Positions 42,874 to 51,007 of a DNA stretch of 64,000 nt are shown in pieces (positions within the stretch are counted from its first letter, which is position 1; every line of letters begins with the position of its first letter). The notes under the pieces were generated by a model. The model worked only from the letters and a program-made list of their open reading frames with translations, did not search any database and was not told where the DNA came from. The stretch is taken from contig JABCYZ010000028.1 in NCBI GenBank assembly GCA_013289955.1, forward strand, positions 24,652 to 88,651, in the 5' to 3' direction. The position numbers were made by a program, and so were the translations under genes. This DNA comes from Acidobacteriota bacterium (GTDB lineage Bacteria > Acidobacteriota > Terriglobia > Acidiferrales > UBA7541).

Positions 42874-45342
42874 TTACTCGTGGCGCAGGGCGACCAGAGG
42901 ATCGATACGGGTGGCGCGGCGTGCGGGAATCCAGCAAGCGAAGAGCGCGATCCCCGTGAGCAGCAGGAGCACCAGTGTAAACGTGAGCGGGTCAGTGGCT
43001 TTGACTCCCATAAAGAGGCCGCTGATTACGCGCGTGCCAGCCAGCGCGATCATCAAGCCAAGTGCCAGGCCGATGCCAACCACGCCTAATCCCTGGCGCA
43101 AAACCATTTTCAGGATGTCGCGAGAGGTAGCACCCATAGCGATGCGAATGCCGATCTCCTGCGTGCGTTGCGTCGCGGCATAGGAGACCACGCTATAAAT
43201 TCCGACGACGGCGAGAACCAGGCCGAGAAACCCCATCGTCGACGCCAGCTGCGCGCCAAAACGAAAAAAGAAAAAACCGTTTGCGCCTTGCAGAGATTCC
43301 CTCATCGTCTGCACTTGCGTAATGGCTAGGTCGGGAGCGAGCTCGTGGATTTGCGATTCGAGGAGAAGAGCCAGGGTTTCCGGAGGCACGGAGGTCCGCA
43401 CGTGAATGGTGCGAAGGGAATTATAACTCTGATCCAGCGGCTCGTAGAAGTAAGGCTGCGGGTCTTCGCCAATGTTTTGGTATTTTCCGTCCTGGACGAT
43501 ACCCACGACCTCGATGAAGGGTCCCTTGGGGCCCTTCGTACTTAAGCGCTTGCCCAGAGCGTCCTCGCCAGGCCAGAACTTCTTGGCCATGTTCTGATTG
43601 ACGATAGCCACAGCAGGAGCTTTTTCACTATCGGACACGGTAAATCTGCGGCCGCGAAGCAGTGGAATTTGCAGCGTGTCGAGATAACTTGGCGAGACCA
43701 GATTGTAGCCGAGTTCGGCTGGTTGCTGGCCGGCTTCGAGCGGATGACTCTCGATCCACACGCGATCGCCAGAGCTGATATAGCCGAGCGGAGTTGAAAA
43801 GGCCTGCGCGACAGACACGACGCCCGGCATAGCCTGAATGCGGCTTTCGATCTCGTGGAAGAATTCGCGGCCACGGGGCTCTTCGTAACCGACTTGTTCC
43901 ACATCCACGGAGAGATTAAGAACGTGATCGGGATTGAATCCAAGCTTGATTTCTTGCGCTTTACCCAGACTGCGAATAAAAAGACCAGCGACAATCAGCA
44001 GCACCAGCGATCCCGCAACCTGTGCCACCACCAGGCTGTTCCTGGCAAATTGGCGGCGAGGGCCTGAGGACGACCCGCGTCCGCCTTCGTGGAGCACGGT
44101 GATGACATTGGTGCGTGCGGCGCGAAGGGCGGGCATAATCCCCACCACCAGGCCGGTCAGCAGAACGGCCGCGAGAGAGAAGAAGTAGACGCGACCATCC
44201 GAATGAAAATCAAAGTGCACGGGCAGATCGGTTCCGAGACGCAGGGAGCCGAGTATGCCGGCGGCCCAGGAGCCAAGAAGCAAGCCGGCGCCACCGCCCA
44301 GAAAGGAGAGCAAGAGACTCTCGGTGAGATATTGCCGGACAAGACGTCCTTGTCCGGCACCAAGAGCGGCGCGAATAGCCATTTCGCGCTGGCGTATCGT
44401 GGCGCGGACGAGCAGGACGTTTGCGATATTGAAGCACGCAACCAGAAGCACGAGACTTGCAAGAGCCATGAAAGCGATGGCGGCAACGGGAATGGGATTC
44501 TCCGGGTCGGGTTCGGGACGGGCTAGCTTTTCCGGATAGATCAGGACGGAGAGGCCTTTTTCCGTGTCGGGATGCGCCTCCGCGATGCGGTTCGAAACGA
44601 CGTTGAGGGTGGCTTCGGCCTGCTTTAGGGTGACGCCGGGCTTAAGGCGGCCCATGAGGGTGAGGGTCCGAAAGCCTCGGCTGGCCCAGACTTTCTGGAT
44701 GGGATTGTCGGGATCTTCGCCTAGCTCGGCACTGAGAGGAATGAATGCGTCCATATCGAGGACCGAGTACGTGCCATGAAATTCGCGGGGTGCCACCCCG
44801 ATCACCGTAAAGGGATTGCCGTTCACCTCCACCTTTTTGCCGGCAACGTTTGGATCTGCGCCGAACCGTTTGCGCCAATAGGAATATCCCAGAACCATAA
44901 CTGGATCGGCGCCCGGCGTGCGGCCTTCGGTCGGAAGAATCAGACGTCCGTAGGCCGGACTAATTCCAAGAGAAGAAAAGTAGTTACCGGAGACACGACT
45001 GATGATGCAATGGTCGGCCTTTTTCTCCAGGGCGACCGTGGCCAGGGTTACCTTGAAGGCTAACAAATCGCTGAAAGCGTCGGCCTGATCGCGCAGATCC
45101 TCGTAGTCGGGGATGGAAAAACGGTAATTTCCGGGTAGACCGGCTTGCTTAAGGGAGAGAACGGTAATCTGCTCGGGATGCGGGACAGGGAGCGGGCGAA
45201 GCAGGAAGCCGTTGATCACGCTGAAAAGGGTGGTGTTGACGGCCATGCCGAGGGCTAGGGTGACGATGCCGACGATGGCGAAGCCGGGGTTCTTCGTCAG
45301 CGTGCGGAAAGCGTATTGGATGTCTCTCCAGAAATTGAACAT
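42874..45342 (-). CDS. Acidobacterial duplicated orphan permease (MacB/FtsX type)
   Basis: 822 residues with the MacB plan doubled. A membrane segment at about 20-45, a MacB periplasmic core domain (about 50-250) and three membrane segments with an FtsX domain (about 275-400) are followed by a second segment near 420, a second periplasmic domain and three final segments. The phrases RDIQYAFRTLTKNPGFA and RVDPLVALRHE-like end (RIDPLVALRHE) are typical. These have no ATPase gene attached, hence 'orphan'. ATG 45342 matches the family's start and has GGAG upstream. Confidence 0.9.
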   Translation of the reverse strand: MFNFWRDIQYAFRTLTKNPGFAIVGIVTLALGMAVNTTLFSVINGFLLRPLPVPHPEQITVLSLKQAGLPGNYRFSIPDYEDLRDQADAFSDLLAFKVTLATVALEKKADHCIISRVSGNYFSSLGISPAYGRLILPTEGRTPGADPVMVLGYSYWRKRFGADPNVAGKKVEVNGNPFTVIGVAPREFHGTYSVLDMDAFIPLSAELGEDPDNPIQKVWASRGFRTLTLMGRLKPGVTLKQAEATLNVVSNRIAEAHPDTEKGLSVLIYPEKLARPEPDPENPIPVAAIAFMALASLVLLVACFNIANVLLVRATIRQREMAIRAALGAGQGRLVRQYLTESLLLSFLGGGAGLLLGSWAAGILGSLRLGTDLPVHFDFHSDGRVYFFSLAAVLLTGLVVGIMPALRAARTNVITVLHEGGRGSSSGPRRQFARNSLVVAQVAGSLVLLIVAGLFIRSLGKAQEIKLGFNPDHVLNLSVDVEQVGYEEPRGREFFHEIESRIQAMPGVVSVAQAFSTPLGYISSGDRVWIESHPLEAGQQPAELGYNLVSPSYLDTLQIPLLRGRRFTVSDSEKAPAVAIVNQNMAKKFWPGEDALGKRLSTKGPKGPFIEVVGIVQDGKYQNIGEDPQPYFYEPLDQSYNSLRTIHVRTSVPPETLALLLESQIHELAPDLAITQVQTMRESLQGANGFFFFRFGAQLASTMGFLGLVLAVVGIYSVVSYAATQRTQEIGIRIAMGATSRDILKMVLRQGLGVVGIGLALGLMIALAGTRVISGLFMGVKATDPLTFTLVLLLLTGIALFACWIPARRATRIDPLVALRHE

Positions 45343-45793
45343 GTTTGTGCGCTCCAATAAGCGGATATGTGCTGGCACCCCGCGTTCCTCGGAATATACG
45401 CCACTAGATCATTCAAAAGCTTGTCCTTATGGCGAGTACATCAAGTTATTTGCAGGAGCAATCGTCCGGAAATGGGATTTTCCGTCTCGTTTCTGAACAG
45501 GATGAGTCATGAGGGATTGGGTAGCCCCGCCGGGGAAGGCCGGTACTCTGAGACTCGAGCAAGCCTGTTTCTGGGAACAGCTGGATTTTAAAGCAAAAAA
45601 CGCCAGCGGAACGCTGGCGCTATAGGGAAAAAGCACAAACCAAACTAACTGCCAGTGTAGCCGACCGGACGCTTTCTGTCAAGGGCGGTGGACGCAATTT
45701 TTGATTTCTGTGGAGTTGCGTAGCGTTCCGGGAGGTTCGGGCGTTTTAGGCTGGAAGGGGCGGCAAATCGGAGGGTTTGGGGGGTAGAAGCGG
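45343..45793. other. Intergenic region with one terminator
   Basis: Between the orphan permease and the MarR gene, both on the minus strand. It holds the strong minus-strand terminator described separately, and the permease promoter must lie between it and 45342. No gene was seen; the open frames lack ribosome sites and resemblance. Confidence 0.5.
45592..45624 (-). terminator. Intrinsic terminator of the MarR transcript
   Basis: On the minus strand GCGCCAGCG-TTC-CGCTGGCG is followed directly by TTTTTT, a near-ideal Rho-independent terminator. It lies about 170 bases past the MarR stop and separates that gene from the permease. Confidence 0.85.
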
Positions 45794-46297
45794 CTAGCAG
45801 AACTTAGCGGCCTGTTCGCGGAGTATTTTGAGGCTGCCCTCGAGGTAGTCCTGAACCAGTTCAAGGTCCTTGGTCGAATAGCCGGAGGCGTGTTTGAGGG
45901 AGGCAGCGGCGAGGCCTTCATAGAGGCGGGCGACGCGTTGGAGGGCTTCCAGACAGGGACGGACAAGGACTTTGCGGCGGTCGCTGGCATCGCGGAAGCG
46001 TTCGACGAGGCCGGCTTTCTCAAGACGGTCGAGGATACCGGTGACGGCGCCGGTCGTGAGACCGGAAGCGCGAGCGATGTCTCCCGCGGTAAGGGGCCCC
46101 CGGGCATAACGGGACATCAGTTCAAAGCATCTGGTATCAGTAACATTGATGCCCAACTTCGTGGCGATAGCCTGATGGAAGAAGATGGAAGTAGTGCTGA
46201 GTTCGCGGCCGAGTTCCATGCCCACGCGGACGATCAGGGCGTTGCGTTTGCCGCCCGCGGCCGGCTTGCAGAATTTGTCCAGTCTGATGCGGCTCAT
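45794..46297 (-). CDS. MarR-family transcriptional regulator
   Basis: 167 residues. The winged helix is seen in LMSRYARGPLTAGDIARASGLTTGAVTGILDRLEKAGLVERFRDASDRRKVLVR (about 60-115) with dimer-forming helices at both ends. The upstream part of the frame is not credible as protein; ATG 46297 fits the family and comes after a perfect inverted repeat. The gene is divergent from the ABC efflux operon and its operator overlaps that operon's promoter, so it very probably represses it. The ligand is unknown, probably a small aromatic or drug-like compound by family habit. Confidence 0.88.
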   Translation of the reverse strand: MSRIRLDKFCKPAAGGKRNALIVRVGMELGRELSTTSIFFHQAIATKLGINVTDTRCFELMSRYARGPLTAGDIARASGLTTGAVTGILDRLEKAGLVERFRDASDRRKVLVRPCLEALQRVARLYEGLAAASLKHASGYSTKDLELVQDYLEGSLKILREQAAKFC

Positions 46298-46303
46298 TTT
46301 ATC

Positions 46304-46340
46304 TTGACAGCTAATTATCTCACGAACTAAGATAATTAGC
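46304..46340 (+). promoter_or_regulatory. Efflux operon promoter with MarR operator
   Basis: TTGACA (46304-46309) and TAAGAT (46328-46333) are spaced by 18 bases and point toward the efflux genes. The perfect inverted repeat GCTAATTATCT-N9-AGATAATTAGC (46310-46340) fills the spacer and covers the -10 box. Bound repressor would block the polymerase; the site also lies 13 bases before the marR ATG. Confidence 0.75.
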
Positions 46341-46568
46341 GACAGAAAGAGTATACCCGAAGGACGGCAGAGCGCAAAGCGGTGAGTGACAGATTCGGCC
46401 ACAAGAGCAAAAACGTACGGAAAACATCGGGCTCTTTTCGGGAAACGGCCGGCAAGCTGCAAAGCGGGGTAGAATGAAGAGCAGAAAACCAGGTCTGGCC
46501 TGTAATTTTTCGAAATGACAATGCGTAGATGCAGGTGAAGGGCGTCTGTCAGGGAGAGCAGGGCATTG

Positions 46569-47810
46569 ATGGCGACAACGGAAATACATCCAAAGTCGGA
46601 TTTGAGCTCGCTGCGGATCCATGACAGTCATCGCTCGGGCGGGAAGGCCGGGAAGCTCCTGAGCTATGCGTCGGCGGTGCTCGGGGCAGTAGTCATCATC
46701 GCGGGGCTCGCGTACGCATTTCGGAACCAGACACCCGTCGTGGAAGTGGTAACGGCCCAGAAACCGGACATCGGAGGGCGCTCGGCGATCCTGAACGCGA
46801 GCGGGTACGTCACGCCGCGGCGAAGGGCCACGATTGCGGCGAAAATTACGGGACGGGTTACGGGCGTGTTTTTCGATGAAGGGACACGCGTACACGCGGG
46901 TCAGTTGCTCGCGACACTGGATGATTCCGACGTGAAGAAAGCGCTGGATTCCGCGAAAGCGGACCGGGATTCGTCGCAGGCGGCGATTGCGGATTTTCAA
47001 GTACAACTCAAGTTCTCGCAAATCGAATTGCGACGGGCCGAGCAATTGCAGCAGGCCGGTGTACAGACGCAGGAGCAACTGGACAGCGCCAGCACGAACG
47101 TGGACAGCCTGAAGGCTAAAATCAATCTGGCGAAGCAGCAAGTGCAAGCATCCGAAATGCGGATTCGCGAGGCGCAGCAGGCGGTGGACAATTGCGTGAT
47201 TACCGCGCCGTACGACGGGATCGTGGTTTCGAAGGATGCGCAAGTCGGCGAGATGGTGTCGCCGGTTTCCGCGGGCGGAGGATTTACGCGGACGGGCATT
47301 GCCACGATTGTGGACATGAATTCGAACGAAATTGAAGTGGACGTGAATGAGTCTTACATTGCGCGGGTGAAAGATCGGCAGAAGGTGACGGCGATCCTGG
47401 ATGCGTATCCGGATTGGGAGATTCCGAGTCATGTGCGGACGGTGATTCCGACGGCGGACCGGCAGAAGGCGACCGTAAAGGTGCGCATATCGTTCGACAA
47501 GCTGGATCCGCGGATTTTGCCGGACATGGGGATTAAGGTGACGTTTTTGAGCGACGAACCGGTGAAGAAGGCCGATGCGAGCGCGCCGGTGGTGGCGGCT
47601 TTGCTTCCGAATGACGCGTTGCACGACGACGGGGGAAAAAAGATTGTGTTCCTGGTGAAAAACGAGAAGCTCGAACGGCGGGCGGTGGCCGTGGGAAAGG
47701 CACAGGGAACGCAGACGGAGATTTTGTCGGGGATCGTGGCTGGTGACGCGGTGGTCGTGAAGGGGCCTGCCAATATGCAAGACGGGCAGACTGTCCAGAT
47801 TAAGAAGTAG
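46569..47810 (+). CDS. Periplasmic adaptor (HlyD/MacA-type) of ABC efflux system
   Basis: 413 residues. One N-terminal membrane segment (about 34-54) precedes the typical adaptor plan: a half lipoyl motif (ATIAAKITGRVTGVFFDEG), a long coiled-coil hairpin (about 120-205, DSAKADRDSSQAAIADFQ and following) and the second half lipoyl (CVITAPYDGIVVSKDAQVGE), then beta-barrel domains. It would link the inner-membrane ABC complex to an outer-membrane channel not found here. ATG 46569 is preferred to the adjoining TTG. First gene of a four-gene operon under the MarR operator. Confidence 0.9.
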   Translation: MATTEIHPKSDLSSLRIHDSHRSGGKAGKLLSYASAVLGAVVIIAGLAYAFRNQTPVVEVVTAQKPDIGGRSAILNASGYVTPRRRATIAAKITGRVTGVFFDEGTRVHAGQLLATLDDSDVKKALDSAKADRDSSQAAIADFQVQLKFSQIELRRAEQLQQAGVQTQEQLDSASTNVDSLKAKINLAKQQVQASEMRIREAQQAVDNCVITAPYDGIVVSKDAQVGEMVSPVSAGGGFTRTGIATIVDMNSNEIEVDVNESYIARVKDRQKVTAILDAYPDWEIPSHVRTVIPTADRQKATVKVRISFDKLDPRILPDMGIKVTFLSDEPVKKADASAPVVAALLPNDALHDDGGKKIVFLVKNEKLERRAVAVGKAQGTQTEILSGIVAGDAVVVKGPANMQDGQTVQIKK

Positions 47811-47848
47811 GGCGAAAAAACAGGTAATCGGAAACAGGAGCGGCGAAA

Positions 47849-48592
47849 ATGATTCGAGTGGATGGCCAGGGAAGCGGGAAGAGCCTGATTCAAGTGCGCG
47901 GGCTGACAAAGACCTACCGCCGCGGCGGGGAAGAGATCCAGGTGTTGCAACGGCTCAATCTGGATGTGGACAAGGGCGACTTCGTGGGATTCATGGGGCC
48001 GAGCGGCTCGGGGAAAACCACGTTGCTGAATCTGCTTGGCGGGCTGGACGTGCCGTCACAAGGCAGCATTACGGTCGACGGCGACGAAATCACGCACATG
48101 TCCGGGAGCAAGTTAACGCAGTGGCGCGCGCGGCATGTCGGGTTCATCTTTCAGATGTACAACCTGATTCCTGTGCTGACGGCGTTTCAGAATGTGGAGC
48201 TGCCACTGCTGCTGACAAAACTTTCAAAAGCCGAGCGGCGCAAGCATGTGGAAACCGCGCTGAATGTGGTGGGGTTGACGAATCGCATGAACCATTATCC
48301 ACGGCAACTTTCCGGCGGACAGGAGCAGCGCGTGACCATTGCGCGCGCGATTGTCTCCGACCCGACCTTTCTGCTCTGCGACGAGCCCACGGGCGACCTG
48401 GACCGGAAGAGCGCGGACGAAATCATGGCCCTGATTGAGGAGCTTGTAGCGAATCATGGCAAAACCGTGCTGATGGTGACACACGACGCGGTTGTGGCGG
48501 CACGAGCGCACACCACGCTGCATCTCGACAAGGGTGTGCTCGTGGAGGCTTCCAAGCTCGAGCAAGGGGTGGTAGCCGGGGGCGTGGCATGA
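47849..48592 (+). CDS. ABC ATPase (MacB/LolD type)
   Basis: 247 residues. Walker A GPSGSGKTT near residue 50, signature LSGGQEQRV near 154, Walker B LLCDEPTGDLD and switch His in VTHD. The phrase PSQGSITVDGDEITHMSGSKL is that of the MacB/LolD group, which work with FtsX-like permeases as mechanotransmitters. The gene lies 38 bases after the adaptor and overlaps the next permease by four bases (ATGA). Confidence 0.93.
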   Translation: MIRVDGQGSGKSLIQVRGLTKTYRRGGEEIQVLQRLNLDVDKGDFVGFMGPSGSGKTTLLNLLGGLDVPSQGSITVDGDEITHMSGSKLTQWRARHVGFIFQMYNLIPVLTAFQNVELPLLLTKLSKAERRKHVETALNVVGLTNRMNHYPRQLSGGQEQRVTIARAIVSDPTFLLCDEPTGDLDRKSADEIMALIEELVANHGKTVLMVTHDAVVAARAHTTLHLDKGVLVEASKLEQGVVAGGVA

Positions 48593-49740
48593 AATTCCGC
48601 TCGCTGATCTTCGCCAATCTTTTCCGAAAAAAAGTACGCTTGACCCTAACCATCGGATCGTTCGCGATTGCGCTGGTGCTTTTCACGTTCCTGGCGGTGG
48701 TGAACAGCGCGTTCAGCCGCGGAATTGACATTGCCGGGGCAGACCGCCTGGTGATCGTCAACCGCATTGGGCTGATCCAAACGATGCCGATATCGTATGA
48801 CGATCAGGTGCGGGCGATTCCCGGGGTGAAGTTTGTGACGCACGATCACTGGTTCGGCGGGGTTTATCAGGAGGAAAAAAACTTCTTTCCACAGTTCGTC
48901 ATTGACGTCGAAAACCACCGCAAAGTGTATCCGGAATTCATCGTACCCGATGATCAATGGAATACTTTCGTGAAGGACCAGCAAGGTGCGATTGCCGGAG
49001 CGACCACAGCGAAGCGATTTGGCTGGAAGGTAGGAGACCGCATCCCTATCAAGAATTCTCTTTACGGTCCGACGAAAACGTGGGAATTCAATCTGGACGG
49101 CATCTATCACACGGCGAAGGCGGATGGCGACCAGGGCCAGTTCTGGCTGCAGTGGAAAAACTTCGATGAGAATGTTCCTGCCGTCGTCAAGAGCACCGCG
49201 GGATGGTACATCCTCAAACTCGATAGCCCGGACGACGCCGTGCGCGTCGCGAAGACTATCGACGCGAAGTTCGCCAATTCCTCTTACGAAACCAAGACCG
49301 AGACCGAGTCGGCCTTTGCGGCGGGGTTTGCCAAACAGTTTGGAAATATCGAATTCCTGATTTTAACGATCGGGAGCGTGGTCTTTTTTACTCTGCTTCT
49401 GGTTACAGGAAACACGATGGCCATTTCGGTCCGCGAACGTACTGGCGAGCTGGCGGTCTTAAAAGCCATCGGAGTAACGGATGGTACGATCCTCTTTCTT
49501 GTTCTTGCCGAATCGACGGTGATTGCGCTCTTCGGAGGCCTCCTGGGCCTCTTACTCGCATGGGTGGCCATTCCGGTGATTAGCGCCGCAGTCACGGGGC
49601 TGCTGCCTCCACTGCTTCTGTCAAAAACAATGCTGTCCCTTGGCCTGGTGTTTGCTGTTTTTGTCGGTGTAGTCAGCGGACTGCTCCCCGGCATAAGCGC
49701 GATGCGCATGCGCGTTGTGAATGCTTTGCGGAGGGTTTGA
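48589..49740 (+). CDS. FtsX-like ABC permease (first)
   Basis: 383 residues. One N-terminal membrane segment (about 18-40) is followed by a periplasmic domain (about 42-255) and three C-terminal segments (about 262-380) with the FtsX signature ending ISAMRMRVVNALRRV. The periplasmic domain holds many aromatic residues (VTHDHWFGGVYQEEKNFFPQ). It is translated with the ATPase and with the second permease, starting one base after its stop, which would give a heterodimeric MacB-type channel. Confidence 0.9.
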   Translation: MKFRSLIFANLFRKKVRLTLTIGSFAIALVLFTFLAVVNSAFSRGIDIAGADRLVIVNRIGLIQTMPISYDDQVRAIPGVKFVTHDHWFGGVYQEEKNFFPQFVIDVENHRKVYPEFIVPDDQWNTFVKDQQGAIAGATTAKRFGWKVGDRIPIKNSLYGPTKTWEFNLDGIYHTAKADGDQGQFWLQWKNFDENVPAVVKSTAGWYILKLDSPDDAVRVAKTIDAKFANSSYETKTETESAFAAGFAKQFGNIEFLILTIGSVVFFTLLLVTGNTMAISVRERTGELAVLKAIGVTDGTILFLVLAESTVIALFGGLLGLLLAWVAIPVISAAVTGLLPPLLLSKTMLSLGLVFAVFVGVVSGLLPGISAMRMRVVNALRRV

Positions 49741-49741
49741 G

Positions 49742-50911
49742 ATGGCAATTCCGATTGTCTACAACATTCGCAGCGTAAGAGCACGCTGGACATCGACGAT
49801 CGTTGCGGTGCTGGGGATTGCGGGGACCGTGGGAGTTTTTGTGGCGATGCTGTCGCTTGCGCGCGGCTTCCATGCCACGCTAGTAGCCTCGGGCTCGGAG
49901 GATAATGCGCTAATCGTTCGCGCCGGTGCTACATCGGAAATGACCAGCGGGGTTCCTCTGGACTCGGTGAAGATCATTCAAGACGCTCCTGGAATTGCGC
50001 GGGGAACCGCCGGCCCTTTGGTCACTCCGGAAGCCGTGCTCATGGCGCCGATTCCGCTGCTCTCGACGGGCACGGACGCCAATGTGGAGCTTCGCGGCGT
50101 TTCGCCGAACGTGTTGGAGATACGCAAGCAAGTGAAGATTGTGCAGGGCCGCATGTTCAAGGGCGGGCTCGCTGAAGTGGTGGTGGGCAAGAATGCCAGC
50201 ACCACGTACTCCGGGTTGACGCTGGGAAAGACCATTGCATTGGGCAACGTACACTGGCAGGTTGTGGGGATTTTTGACGCCGGCAGCAGCTCCTTCGATT
50301 CCGAGGTTTGGGCCGATTCGCACCTTCTCTCCGCGGCCTACAATCGCCCCGAAACGAATTTTCAATCCGTCACCGTGCACCTCACCTCGCCCGAGGCTTT
50401 GAGCCAATTGAAGGACTCGGTTACCACGGACCCGCGGCTGAATGTGGACGTCATGCGCGAAATTGATTACTACGCCAAACAATCCACGAGTATGACCACG
50501 CTGATTACGCGTCTCGGGGGGTTCGTCGCTCTGATCATGGCGGTGGGGGCGGTCTTCGGTGCGCTGAACACCATGTATTCGGCTGTCGCGGACCGAGGCC
50601 GGGAAATTGCCACCATGCGCGCTCTTGGATTTGGCGGGCCTTCCGTGGTTTTCTCGTTTCTGCTTGAGGCGCTTTTGATTTCTTTTGTTGGCGGTGTGTT
50701 GGGTTGCTTGGCTGTTCTCAAGCTGAACGGCTTGACGACAAGCACCATCAATTTTCAGACTTTCTCCAATCTCGCGTTCGCGTTTAGGATTACACCGGAC
50801 CTGCTTGTGATGGGTGTTGTGTTCGCGCTGGCGATGGGGGTGCTGGGCGGGTTGTTTCCGGCGATTCGAGCGGCGAGGTTGCCTGTGGCTACGGCTTTGC
50901 GGGAACTGTAA
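49742..50911 (+). CDS. FtsX-like ABC permease (second)
   Basis: 389 residues with the same plan as the gene before it: N-terminal segment (about 16-40), periplasmic domain (about 45-255) with the MacB core pattern (GGLAEVVVGKNASTTYSGL), and three C-terminal segments ending FPAIRAARLPVATALREL. ATG 49742 follows the preceding stop by one base; an in-frame start seven codons earlier lies inside that gene. The two permeases probably pair. Confidence 0.9.
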   Translation: MAIPIVYNIRSVRARWTSTIVAVLGIAGTVGVFVAMLSLARGFHATLVASGSEDNALIVRAGATSEMTSGVPLDSVKIIQDAPGIARGTAGPLVTPEAVLMAPIPLLSTGTDANVELRGVSPNVLEIRKQVKIVQGRMFKGGLAEVVVGKNASTTYSGLTLGKTIALGNVHWQVVGIFDAGSSSFDSEVWADSHLLSAAYNRPETNFQSVTVHLTSPEALSQLKDSVTTDPRLNVDVMREIDYYAKQSTSMTTLITRLGGFVALIMAVGAVFGALNTMYSAVADRGREIATMRALGFGGPSVVFSFLLEALLISFVGGVLGCLAVLKLNGLTTSTINFQTFSNLAFAFRITPDLLVMGVVFALAMGVLGGLFPAIRAARLPVATALREL

Positions 50912-50994
50912 GTTTCAGAATCAAAACACAAAGAAAAAAACATTCTCTCAGGGAACCGAGGGGTCAATCGGGGCACAGAGACCTCTGTCTGCGT

Positions 50995-51000
50995 TACAAT
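50995..51000 (+). promoter_or_regulatory. -10 box of the Tat flavoprotein gene (leaderless)
   Basis: TACAAT ends seven bases before ATG 51008 and no ribosome site is present, which points to a message starting at the ATG. The -35 region is less clear (GGTCAA near 50972). Confidence 0.4.
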
Positions 51001-51007
51001 CCCGGAC

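Noticed and set aside
46320..47909. A 529-codon open frame on the minus strand
   Set aside because: It lies antisense to the efflux adaptor gene, which has a full domain plan; the minus frame is Arg/His-rich and shadow-like.
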